The notes below the pieces were generated by a model that was not told the origin of the DNA, did not search any database, and saw only the letters and a list, made by a program, of their open reading frames with translations. From an uncultured Prevotellaceae bacterium (GTDB taxonomy: Bacteria; Bacteroidota; Bacteroidia; Bacteroidales; Bacteroidaceae): a DNA stretch of 64,000 bases. The stretch is taken from assembly GCA_902776935.1 (NCBI GenBank), contig CACYRS010000032.1:1-64000 (forward strand), read 5' to 3'. Of the stretch, positions 37,326 to 44,898 are shown piece by piece; position 1 is the stretch's first letter; each line of letters opens with the position of its first letter. A program made the position numbers and the translations under genes.

Positions 37326-38579
37326 ATGAAAGGTATGGAAGAAAACGAAAGAGAACTCCTGTTGCAGAAGTTTGCCGAGGTTAACAGAAAACTGAAGCTG
37401 GCTCAAGAGCAGCTGGAAATTGCTAACAAGAAGATCAAAGAATACGAGGAGAAGGCTGAGAAGGCCGAGAAGGCGAGCAAGATGAAATCGCTCTTCCTGG
37501 CCAATATGAGCCATGAAATCCGTACCCCGCTGAATGCCATCGAAGGTTTCTCAAGAGTCATTGCCGAGACCGACTCTGAGGAAGACCGAATGAAGTATTA
37601 CCAGATCATCGAGAGTAACAACCAGCGTCTCGGAAGTCTCGTCAACGAAATTCTTGACCTCTCGCGTGTAGAATCAGGAGAGCTTGCCATCAAGAAAGAG
37701 AAGACTGACCTCAATGCACTCTGTGAGAGCATACTGCAGCTGTTTAAGTTCCGTTGCCCAGATGAAGTGAAGTTAAAATGGCACAAGCCAATGTTGTCGG
37801 CATCGATGAATACTGATGTGAACCGCCTGACACAGGTATTCTCCAACCTCGTGAGCAATGCTCTGAAACATACCACAGCAGGCAGCATCACCTTCGGATA
37901 CAGACTAATAGACGATGCACAGAGCATAGAGTTCTTCGTAAAGGATACCGGTTCGGGTATAGAGCCGGATTTCATTGAGCATATCTTCGATACCTACGCC
38001 TCGCAGGACGCAGACAAAAACCAGGGTTTCGGACTGGGCCTAACACTATGTAAGATCATAGTTGAGAAACTCGGAGGCAACATCAGTTGTAAATCACAGT
38101 TGGGCAAGGGCTCAGAGTTTATCTTCAAGTTGCCATTCGAAGGCACTATCGGAGGAATGAAAACCGAGCATACAACTACCACAAATGTGAGAACCATCCG
38201 TGTGAGCGAGCGTTCGGCACAGAACATGAAGAGCATCCTCGTGGCAGAAGATGAGGACAGCAACTACGAACTAGTGAAGATTGTTCTCCATAAGCGCTAT
38301 CGCCTGATACGAGCCCACAACGGCATTGAGGCAGTACAGCTGAACGAGGACGAGCACCCAGACCTTATACTTATGGATATCCGCATGCCAGGCATGGGTG
38401 GTCTCGATGCCACTCGTATCATCAAGGAGGTAAACCCCAAGACACCTGTGATAGCTCTCAGCGCTTATGCCTTCGACGAGAATATCCGTGAGGCGAAGAT
38501 TGCAGGATGTGATGAGTTTATGGCAAAACCTTTCCGCGTGGAGAACCTCATTGACACGGTACAAAAATATATAGGATAA
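37326..38579 (+). CDS. Soluble hybrid histidine kinase/response regulator
   Basis: The 417-aa protein has no membrane segment. Residues 5-55 form a coiled coil (ERELLLQKFAEVNRK and repeats of Glu/Lys), then the phospho-acceptor helix with H63 (ANMSHEIRTPLN), an ATPase domain with N-box SNLVSNALKHT (about 173-183), DTGSGI (207) and GFGLGLTLCK, and a receiver domain from about residue 303 with phospho-acceptor D351 (LILMDIRMPG) and Lys in MAKPF. Signals must come through the coiled coil or a partner, as there is no sensor domain. The next gene is an EEP-family hydrolase. ATG 37335 is an alternative start. Confidence 0.92.
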   Translation: MKGMEENERELLLQKFAEVNRKLKLAQEQLEIANKKIKEYEEKAEKAEKASKMKSLFLANMSHEIRTPLNAIEGFSRVIAETDSEEDRMKYYQIIESNNQRLGSLVNEILDLSRVESGELAIKKEKTDLNALCESILQLFKFRCPDEVKLKWHKPMLSASMNTDVNRLTQVFSNLVSNALKHTTAGSITFGYRLIDDAQSIEFFVKDTGSGIEPDFIEHIFDTYASQDADKNQGFGLGLTLCKIIVEKLGGNISCKSQLGKGSEFIFKLPFEGTIGGMKTEHTTTTNVRTIRVSERSAQNMKSILVAEDEDSNYELVKIVLHKRYRLIRAHNGIEAVQLNEDEHPDLILMDIRMPGMGGLDATRIIKEVNPKTPVIALSAYAFDENIREAKIAGCDEFMAKPFRVENLIDTVQKYIG

Positions 38580-38600
38580 CGAAAAACAACTAATAGAAAC

Positions 38601-39671
38601 ATGGGAAAACTGGCAGTACAGAAATATTTCTCGTTTATGATACTTATCGTCACTTTTGTGATGATGATTTTTACGTTTGTAGGACTCTATGGCGGCAATG
38701 TTAATCCTGCCGGAAACACAGCAAGGTCCTTGCTAGTATATGCACTACCTCTGCTGATAATTGGTAATGTGGTTCTGTTGCTATACTGGCTCATCATGAG
38801 AAGATGGCATTGGATGCTCATGCCGCTGATAACAATACTTTGCTGTATACCGTATATCGGAACACTCTATCAGTTAGGAGGTCCCGACGAGGTGGCAGAG
38901 AAACAGCCAGGACTGAAGATTGCATCATACAACGTGGCACTCTTCGGACGAGAGACTTCGGGATTCATGGCACAGGACATACTCTCTGAGATGAAAAAGC
39001 AGAAGGTGGACATCCTCTGTTTCCAGGAGTATTCCGACCACAGCGGAGATAAGGTGAACTCTGAGTCGTATAAGGAGTATTTCCCATATATGGTAATGGG
39101 ACAGAGCGATATGGTGATATACAGCCGCTACCCTATCGTAAGGTCAAAGAACATTCCGTTTGAGATGACCAACAATAGCGCAATGTGGGTGGAGGTGAAG
39201 ATCAACGACCAGTTGATACGTGTATACAACGCCCACATGGAGACAACAGGTATCAACAGTACTCTCCGTCGTGCAACAAAGACCCAAATTGCCACAGGAG
39301 TAGAGGTAGAGTCGAACGCTCTACTCAGATCCATCTACGGTTCGTATACCATCGGTATGATGGCACGTGCCGGTCAGGCCAATATACTGGCAATGGATAT
39401 GAAAGAGGCAGAGGTGCCAATCATTGTATGCGGTGACTTCAACGATGTACCGTATTCTTATGTCTATAACACGATGAAGGGTGACCTCGTTGACGGATTC
39501 AAGGAGTGTGGAAGCGGATTTATGTACACCTTTAGAGGAGGAAAGAAGATGGTGCGTATCGACTACATCTTCCACGATGAGATGTTCAAGGGACTCACAT
39601 ATTACAAAAAAGAACTGACCTACTCTGACCACTACCCAGTATTCCTGAAATTGGAGATGAACAAAGAATAA
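38601..39671 (+). CDS. Endonuclease/exonuclease/phosphatase-family protein with membrane anchor
   Basis: The 356-aa protein has about three membrane helices in residues 10-95, then an EEP-fold domain: IASYNVALFG, ILCFQEYSDHS (metal-binding Glu), VCGDFNDVPYS (Asp/Asn), RIDYIFHD and the catalytic His in YSDHYPVFLK. EEP enzymes cleave phosphodiesters in nucleic acids or phospholipids/phosphoesters. Which applies here is not clear. The catalytic domain should face the periplasm or cytoplasm beside the membrane. It follows the kinase by 21 bases and is closed by a terminator. Confidence 0.85.
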   Translation: MGKLAVQKYFSFMILIVTFVMMIFTFVGLYGGNVNPAGNTARSLLVYALPLLIIGNVVLLLYWLIMRRWHWMLMPLITILCCIPYIGTLYQLGGPDEVAEKQPGLKIASYNVALFGRETSGFMAQDILSEMKKQKVDILCFQEYSDHSGDKVNSESYKEYFPYMVMGQSDMVIYSRYPIVRSKNIPFEMTNNSAMWVEVKINDQLIRVYNAHMETTGINSTLRRATKTQIATGVEVESNALLRSIYGSYTIGMMARAGQANILAMDMKEAEVPIIVCGDFNDVPYSYVYNTMKGDLVDGFKECGSGFMYTFRGGKKMVRIDYIFHDEMFKGLTYYKKELTYSDHYPVFLKLEMNKE

Positions 39672-39672
39672 A

Positions 39673-39706
39673 AAATCCCTGGCCGCTGAGGTCAGGGATT
39701 TATTAT
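39673..39706. terminator. Terminator after the EEP gene
   Basis: AAATCCCTG and CAGGGATTT pair around GCCGCTGAGGT, followed by TATTATTC. It lies between convergent genes and may serve both. Confidence 0.7.
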
Positions 39707-40162
39707 TCAGACAATCTTGAATCGTACTCTGAACGATCGCTCTTGTTCGTCCCAGTTTGTTCCCAACATCTCAAAACGTCCTATCTGAGAAGTGGAGCGA
39801 ACGTGTTTGCCTATACAAGGACAAACATCGTAGTCACCGATTCGTACCAATCGGATAGTGTCAGAGGCATCTTCAGGCAGACGGTCGAGAGAGATTTCCT
39901 CTGGGAGATTATCACGGGTTACAAACTCGAAAGTGACAGGGAGATCCTCGTCGATAAGAGCATTCATGCGACGTTCTATCTCCTTCTCCTCCTGACGGGA
40001 GGGCTTGTGGTCGAGATAGAAACTCATCTTGCTCTTCTTACGCTCCACATGGGCATTATAGCTCCGCTCACAGCCGAAGATACGGATCATCGTCTGGTTA
40101 AGCAGATGCTCTGCAGTATGAGCGGGAGGAAACTCGTCTTTATTATGTTCGTTGAGAAGCAT
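39707..40162 (-). CDS. Stand-alone AlaX-like aminoacyl-tRNA editing protein
   Basis: The 151-aa protein matches the second additional domain of alanyl/threonyl-tRNA synthetases: HxxxH at H15-H19 (HTAEHLLN) and a Cys/His pair (CPCIGKHV, C114/C116 and H120), which bind zinc. Such free domains hydrolyse wrongly charged tRNA, typically Ser-tRNA(Ala). The sequence is shorter than classic AlaX and its substrate tRNA is not known from sequence. Upstream it is separated from the alpha-amylase gene by the repeat 40163-40196. Confidence 0.75.
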   Translation of the reverse strand: MLLNEHNKDEFPPAHTAEHLLNQTMIRIFGCERSYNAHVERKKSKMSFYLDHKPSRQEEKEIERRMNALIDEDLPVTFEFVTRDNLPEEISLDRLPEDASDTIRLVRIGDYDVCPCIGKHVRSTSQIGRFEMLGTNWDEQERSFRVRFKIV

Positions 40163-40196
40163 TTAACTTTGAACTTTGAGCTTTATGATTACACTT
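40163..40196. repeat. Degenerate AAAG heptamer repeat, copy 1
   Basis: On the minus strand the gap reads GTAATCATAAAGCTCAAAG then TTCAAAGTTAA: a GTAATC start followed by AAAGYTY units. Related arrays lie at 51213-51250 and 55905-55943, in each case between minus-strand genes. It takes up the whole intergenic space here. Confidence 0.65.
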
Positions 40197-41858
40197 TTAA
40201 GCCTTGAATTTGAGGACAACTGCACCAAGGGCTTCTACATCGACTGATACATAACATTCCCGACGCATCTGACGTTTGATCTCCTTGCCTGTAAGAAGGT
40301 CGACGGCAGTAACATTCTTGCGCTCGTGGAGATTCAGATAGTCGAAAGCATGAGCAGGGATAGTGACATCCATCGTGGTGGGCTGATCGCTGAAGTTGGC
40401 TACTACAAGGATAGCTTCTGAGCCAGCCTTACGAAGGAAAGCATATTGCTGAGTGGTATCGCCATTGGCATACATGAGATCGAAAGACACACCGTCTGTC
40501 ACAGCCTTCTCGCTGCGGGCGATATTAATGATCTTGTCATAAGTCTCCTTAAGTCGCTTCTCGGCAGCGGTGAGTCGATGGTTGGAAGCACGCACAAGGG
40601 TATCCACACTCCAATAGTCGAAGATGGTAGTACGTCCATCGTTGCCGCTGAAACCTTCCTTGTCCATGCCCTTCTCGCCATACTCCTGTCCTGCATATAT
40701 CATCAGAGGATTCTTCTGGAGCAGAGCTGATACTACGAGAGCAGGTATTCCCTTCTTAGCATCGCCTGCGAAGAAACTGCTGGCGATACGCTGCTCATCA
40801 TGGTTCTCGAGGAAATAGAGCATGTGGTTGCGGATATCATCTGTTGCCTGCCAAGCACCCGTGATGGAATGTGTGGAAAGATTGCCACGCATCACCTCAC
40901 GGAGAGTGTCGTACATGCCTACCTTGTCATATAGATAGTCGAAACCGGCACAAATGTAATTACGGTATTCAGCAGGGTTGTATACCTCACCGATGAATAT
41001 CTTCTCAGGATAGATGAACTTAACCTTGTCTGTTGCCCAGCGCCAGAAGTCGGATGGTACCATCTCTGCCATATCACAGCGGAAACCGTCGACACCCTTC
41101 CTTGCCCAGAAGAGCAGGATATCCGTCATCTTACTCCATGTGTTGGGAATGGGATTAAAATGCCCCACACGCCCTGCATAGTAATCGAGGCCGTAATTGA
41201 GCTTTACCGTCTCGTACCAGTCGTTCATGCCTGGGGCGTTATGGAAACAGTCATTACCTGTAGCCTTAGCAGGTTCCTCGATATATGGCTCCTCCTCACC
41301 GTGATACAGGTCAAAATATGGAGTAAATCGCTGTCCGGGACAGTAATAGAAATTATTCTGAGGATCGAAGCCGTTCTGAGGATTATCCTCCTCACCGAGA
41401 TCCTTCACCCCCTCAGGCTTGCAGATAGAGTGATACTGCCGGGCTACATGATTAGGCACGAAATCGATGATTACCTTCATGCCTGACTTATGAGTGCGCT
41501 CGATGAGATCCTCAAACTCCTCCATACGCTTCTCTACATCTACTGCGAGATCAGGATCGATGTCGTAATAGTCGGTGATGGCATATGGAGAGCCTGCCTT
41601 ACCCTTCACGATGGCAGGGTGATTCTCGGGAATGCCATAGGCAGAATAGTCTGTCTGAGTGGCATGACGGATGATACCTGTGTACCAAATATGGCTCACG
41701 CCCATCTCCCTGATTTTTTTCAGGGCGCTGGGCGTGAAGTCGTTCATCTTTCCACATCCGTTTTCTTCTATGGACCCATTCTCCTTGCGGGTGGTGTTCT
41801 TATTACCATAGAGTCGGGTGAAAATCTGATATATTACTAACTTTTCGCTTTTCAACAT
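40197..41858 (-). CDS. Cytoplasmic GH13 alpha-amylase
   Basis: The 553-aa protein has no signal peptide. Its (beta/alpha)8 domain shows the GH13 regions: FVPNH (region I, near residue 135), GFRCDMAEM with the nucleophile Asp, FIGEVYNP with the acid Glu, and FLENHDEQ with the transition-state Asp. It cleaves alpha-1,4-glucans inside the cell. Glycogen phosphorylase and synthase lie 3-9 kb away on the same strand, which makes stored glycogen or imported maltodextrin the likely substrate. fabD lies upstream, 30 bases away. Confidence 0.9.
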   Translation of the reverse strand: MLKSEKLVIYQIFTRLYGNKNTTRKENGSIEENGCGKMNDFTPSALKKIREMGVSHIWYTGIIRHATQTDYSAYGIPENHPAIVKGKAGSPYAITDYYDIDPDLAVDVEKRMEEFEDLIERTHKSGMKVIIDFVPNHVARQYHSICKPEGVKDLGEEDNPQNGFDPQNNFYYCPGQRFTPYFDLYHGEEEPYIEEPAKATGNDCFHNAPGMNDWYETVKLNYGLDYYAGRVGHFNPIPNTWSKMTDILLFWARKGVDGFRCDMAEMVPSDFWRWATDKVKFIYPEKIFIGEVYNPAEYRNYICAGFDYLYDKVGMYDTLREVMRGNLSTHSITGAWQATDDIRNHMLYFLENHDEQRIASSFFAGDAKKGIPALVVSALLQKNPLMIYAGQEYGEKGMDKEGFSGNDGRTTIFDYWSVDTLVRASNHRLTAAEKRLKETYDKIINIARSEKAVTDGVSFDLMYANGDTTQQYAFLRKAGSEAILVVANFSDQPTTMDVTIPAHAFDYLNLHERKNVTAVDLLTGKEIKRQMRRECYVSVDVEALGAVVLKFKA

Positions 41859-41888
41859 ATCATAAAGTTCAAAGTCAAATGCACAAAT

Positions 41889-42779
41889 TTACTCTATTCC
41901 GTGAGCAGAAACTTCCTTATTGATCTTAACGATCATTCCCTGAAGAGCCTTGCCAGGACCACACTCTGTGAAGTCGTCGGCACCATCGGCAATCATGTTC
42001 TCTACGCTCTGAGCCCAACGAACTGAACTTGTGAGCTGCGCAATAAGGTTAGCCTTGATCTCTGCTGGATCTGTATGGGGTTTGCCGTCAACATTCTGAT
42101 ATACAGGACACTTTGGAGCCTTGATCTCTGTCTGTTCGATAGCTGCCTGAAGCTCATCCTTTGCAGGCTGCATCAGAGGAGAGTGGAAAGCACCACCAAC
42201 CTTCAGAGGAAGGGCACGCTTTGCACCAGCGGCCTTCAGCTGCTCACATGCCTCATTGATGGCATCGATATTTCCAGATATAACGAGCTGTCCGGGACAG
42301 TTATAGTTTGCAGGAACGACAACACCCTTGCCCATCTTGCTTACCTCAGCACAAATCTCCTCGATCTTATCAAAAGGAAGTGCGATGATGGCAGCCATTG
42401 TAGAGGGCTGAGCCTCACAAGCCTTCTGCATTGCCATAGCACGTGCATATACGAGTTTCAGACCATCCTCGAAACTAAGAGCACCAGCTGCTGTGAGAGC
42501 AGAGAACTCACCGAGAGAATGACCGGCAACCATCTTTGGCTCAAAAGCCTCACCCATGCAAAGTGCAGAGATGACACTATGAAGGAAAACAGCTGGCTGT
42601 GTGACCTTAGTCTGCTTCAGCTCATCGTCAGTACCTTCGAACATTATGTCGGTAATACGATAGCCAAGAATATCGTTGGCTTTCTCAAAAAGTTCCTTTG
42701 CCATTGGGTTGGTATCGTAAAGATCCTTACCCATACCTGTGAACTGTGCTCCCTGCCCGGGAAAAACAAATGCTTTCAT
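41889..42779 (-). CDS. fabD: Malonyl-CoA:ACP transacylase
   Basis: FabD loads malonate on acyl carrier protein for fatty-acid chain growth. The 296-aa protein shows FPGQGAQFTGMGKDL at the N-terminus, the nucleophile Ser in AGHSLGEFSALTAAG (about residue 91) and the His in GGAFHSPLM. Length fits. A -7 box lies 59 bases upstream; the leader between is a run of TTTTTAC-type repeats (42780-42825). Confidence 0.96.
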   Translation of the reverse strand: MKAFVFPGQGAQFTGMGKDLYDTNPMAKELFEKANDILGYRITDIMFEGTDDELKQTKVTQPAVFLHSVISALCMGEAFEPKMVAGHSLGEFSALTAAGALSFEDGLKLVYARAMAMQKACEAQPSTMAAIIALPFDKIEEICAEVSKMGKGVVVPANYNCPGQLVISGNIDAINEACEQLKAAGAKRALPLKVGGAFHSPLMQPAKDELQAAIEQTEIKAPKCPVYQNVDGKPHTDPAEIKANLIAQLTSSVRWAQSVENMIADGADDFTECGPGKALQGMIVKINKEVSAHGIE

Positions 42780-42837
42780 TTTCTTTTTACCTTTTTACTT
42801 ATTTACCTTTTTACCTATTTTTACTCCTTTCAGGGTG

Positions 42838-42845
42838 CAAAATTA
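42838..42845 (-). promoter_or_regulatory. -7 box of fabD
   Basis: The complement reads TAATTTTG, a perfect match, 59 bases from ATG 42779. It shares a 180-base intergenic region with the promoter of the thiamine-phosphate-synthase-like gene on the other strand. Confidence 0.55.
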
Positions 42846-42919
42846 CTTATTTTTTCTGAAAGATTACCCTATAAATTAAAATTTTTAGCTAAAGCAGGCT
42901 TAATATCGAAAATTTTGTG

Positions 42920-42927
42920 TAAGTTTG
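42920..42927 (+). promoter_or_regulatory. -7 box of the thiamine-phosphate-synthase-like gene
   Basis: TAAGTTTG matches the consensus, 30 bases before ATG 42957. No good -33 element is visible. Confidence 0.55.
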
Positions 42928-42956
42928 CACGTTAGAAATAGAAAAGATATTTGGAA

Positions 42957-43565
42957 ATGAAGTTAATCGTCATCACCAAACCCACATTTTTCGTTGAGGA
43001 AGACAAGATTATTGTAAACCTTTTCGAAGAAGGACTGGATAATCTTCACCTGTGCAAACCAGGTTCATCTCCGATGTATTCCGAGCGTCTGTTGACACTC
43101 TTAGGGGAAGACTTGGCCGGAAAGATCACCGTCCATAACCATTTCTATCTGAAAGAAGAATACAAACTCAGAGGTATACATATCGATGATGCCCGTACCG
43201 ACCCACCTGTAGGATATAAAGGCAACATCACCCGCACCTGTCACGCCATAAGCGAATTGAAGGATGCCAAGAAACATTCGAACTACGTTTTCCTGCAGTC
43301 CATCTTCGACAGTCAGACTGTTAGCAGCGAGAAACAGTCGTTTACAGAAGGGGAGTTGAAGGAGGCATCACGCCAGGGACTTATCGACAAGAAGGTATAT
43401 GCTCTGGGAGGTATGAACATCGACAACATAAAATATGCCAAGGACCTCGGTTTCGGAGGTATAGTAATATGTGGTGACCTGTGGAACCGCTTTGATATAC
43501 ACAATGAGCTCGACTATAAGGAGCTGCTACTGCATTTTGAACGGTTACGAAAGGCAATAGTCTAA
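42957..43565 (+). CDS. Thiamine-phosphate-synthase-family protein (ThiE/TenI-like)
   Basis: From ATG 42957 (MKLIVITKPTFF) the 202-aa protein has the TIM-barrel pattern of the ThiE/TenI family: ITKPTFFVEEDKIIVNLFEEGL, split as strand 1 and helix 1, LHLCKP, TVHNHFYLKEEY, GIHIDD, ITRTCHAISELKDA, NYVFLQSIFDSQ, YALGGMNIDNI and GFGGIVICGDLW. Whether it joins the thiazole and pyrimidine parts of thiamine, or is a TenI-like relative, cannot be told. No other thi gene is nearby and no TPP riboswitch is visible upstream. A TTG at 42951 is a less likely start. Confidence 0.75.
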   Translation: MKLIVITKPTFFVEEDKIIVNLFEEGLDNLHLCKPGSSPMYSERLLTLLGEDLAGKITVHNHFYLKEEYKLRGIHIDDARTDPPVGYKGNITRTCHAISELKDAKKHSNYVFLQSIFDSQTVSSEKQSFTEGELKEASRQGLIDKKVYALGGMNIDNIKYAKDLGFGGIVICGDLWNRFDIHNELDYKELLLHFERLRKAIV

Positions 43566-43587
43566 TAATACATTATAATATATAACA

Positions 43588-44526
43588 ATGTCAGAGAAGA
43601 ATTCTTATATGGTATTTTCAGGTACTGCCACAAGGTACCTCGCAGAGAAAATCTGCCAAAGTCTCGACTGCCCGTTAGGACAGCTGCAGATGACGAAGTT
43701 CTCGGATGGTGAGTTTGCAGTAAGTTATGAGGAGAGCATTCGTGGACGAGATATCTTCCTCGTACAGAGCACATTCCCCAACAGCGACAATCTCATGGAG
43801 CTGCTCCTTATGATAGATGCCGCAAAACGTGCTTCTGCCCGTACTATCAATGCCGTTATCCCCTACTTCGGATGGGCACGCCAGGACCGCAAGGACAAGC
43901 CACGTGTAAGCATTGGCGCTAAGCTGGTAGCAGACCTACTGAGTGTTGCTGGTGTGAACCGCGTGATAACAATGGACCTGCATGCAGACCAGATACAGGG
44001 ATTCTTCGATGTCCCCGTAGACCATCTCTATGGCTCAGGTGTTATCATCCCTTATCTCGAGAGTCTTCACCTGGAGGACCTTGTTATAGCCTCACCCGAC
44101 GTGGGCGGTTCGAAGCGTGCCAACACCTACGCAAAATATCTGAAGTGTCCGCTGGTTCTCTGCAACAAAACCCGTGCACGAGCCAACGTAATTGAGTCGA
44201 TGCAGATCATCGGTGAGGTGGAAGGTAAGAATGTGGTTATCATCGACGATATGGTAGACACAGCCGGAACTATCACCAAGGCAGCAGACATCATGAAGGA
44301 ACACGGAGCAAAGACCGTTCGTGCATGTGCCTCACATTGTGTAATGTCGGGGCCGGCAAGTGAGAGAGTTCAGAATTCTGCTCTCGAGGAGATTATCTTC
44401 ACAGACTCTATTCCTTATGCGCAAAGATGTGCAAAAGTAAAGCAGCTGTCGGTAGCCGACATGTTTGCTGAAGCTATCCGACGGGTTATTGATAATAAGA
44501 GTATCAGCGACCTATATATCATCTGA
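43588..44526 (+). CDS. prs: Ribose-phosphate pyrophosphokinase
   Basis: Prs makes PRPP from ribose 5-phosphate and ATP for nucleotides, His, Trp and NAD. The 312-aa protein shows FSGTATRYLAEKICQ, the ATP loop YFGWARQDRKDKPR, the metal-binding DLHADQIQGFFDVPVDHLYG and the PRPP loop VVIIDDMVDTAGTI. Length is standard. It starts 22 bases after the preceding gene and is followed in two bases by a lipoprotein gene. Confidence 0.97.
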   Translation: MSEKNSYMVFSGTATRYLAEKICQSLDCPLGQLQMTKFSDGEFAVSYEESIRGRDIFLVQSTFPNSDNLMELLLMIDAAKRASARTINAVIPYFGWARQDRKDKPRVSIGAKLVADLLSVAGVNRVITMDLHADQIQGFFDVPVDHLYGSGVIIPYLESLHLEDLVIASPDVGGSKRANTYAKYLKCPLVLCNKTRARANVIESMQIIGEVEGKNVVIIDDMVDTAGTITKAADIMKEHGAKTVRACASHCVMSGPASERVQNSALEEIIFTDSIPYAQRCAKVKQLSVADMFAEAIRRVIDNKSISDLYII

Positions 44527-44528
44527 TT

Positions 44529-44843
44529 GTGAAGAAAAGCAAATATATTTTACTGGCAGCAGCATGTCTGATGGCATCTGGCTGCCAGTTTTCATCGAAA
44601 CAGCGTCAAGCAGAAGAGTGGAAGGCACTCAACGACACTATCAACGAATGTTCGCAGAAAATTTCCAACATCGTTGGAGTGATTCAGCAGAGCCAGCATA
44701 CCACTGAGGAGACGCAGAAGAGTCTCATGCACGAGATAGACAGTATAGACCGAAGGATGAAACAGGCTATCCGCAGCTGCATGGAGAGGAATAAGGACAA
44801 TGACTTAGGCCAGTATCTCAGAGAGAACTACGAGGAAGAATAA
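44529..44843 (+). CDS. Small lipoprotein (104 aa)
   Basis: The start is GTG at 44529, two bases after the prs stop. The product begins KKSKYILLAAACLMASGC, a lipoprotein signal with the lipidated Cys at about 19. The rest is a helical, polar protein (QQSQHTTEETQKSLMHEID, then many Arg/Glu), likely a coiled coil. I recognise no family. Its position next to prs seems an accident of operon order. It is closed by a terminator. Confidence 0.75.
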   Translation: MKKSKYILLAAACLMASGCQFSSKQRQAEEWKALNDTINECSQKISNIVGVIQQSQHTTEETQKSLMHEIDSIDRRMKQAIRSCMERNKDNDLGQYLRENYEEE

Positions 44844-44848
44844 ATTAA

Positions 44849-44884
44849 TAATCCCCCGCTCAGCCGAGCGAGGGATTATTTCTT
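44849..44884. terminator. Terminator after the lipoprotein gene
   Basis: TAATCCCCCGCTC and GAGCGAGGGATTA form a strong stem around AGCC, followed by TTTCTTTC. The convergent glycogen phosphorylase stop is 15 bases beyond it, so it can serve both strands. Confidence 0.8.
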
Positions 44885-44898
44885 TCTAGAACTATTAA

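Noticed and set aside
42780..42830. TTTTTAC-type tandem run before fabD as a separate repeat element
   Set aside because: It is a simple T-rich leader of fabD with no copies of the same unit elsewhere in the window.
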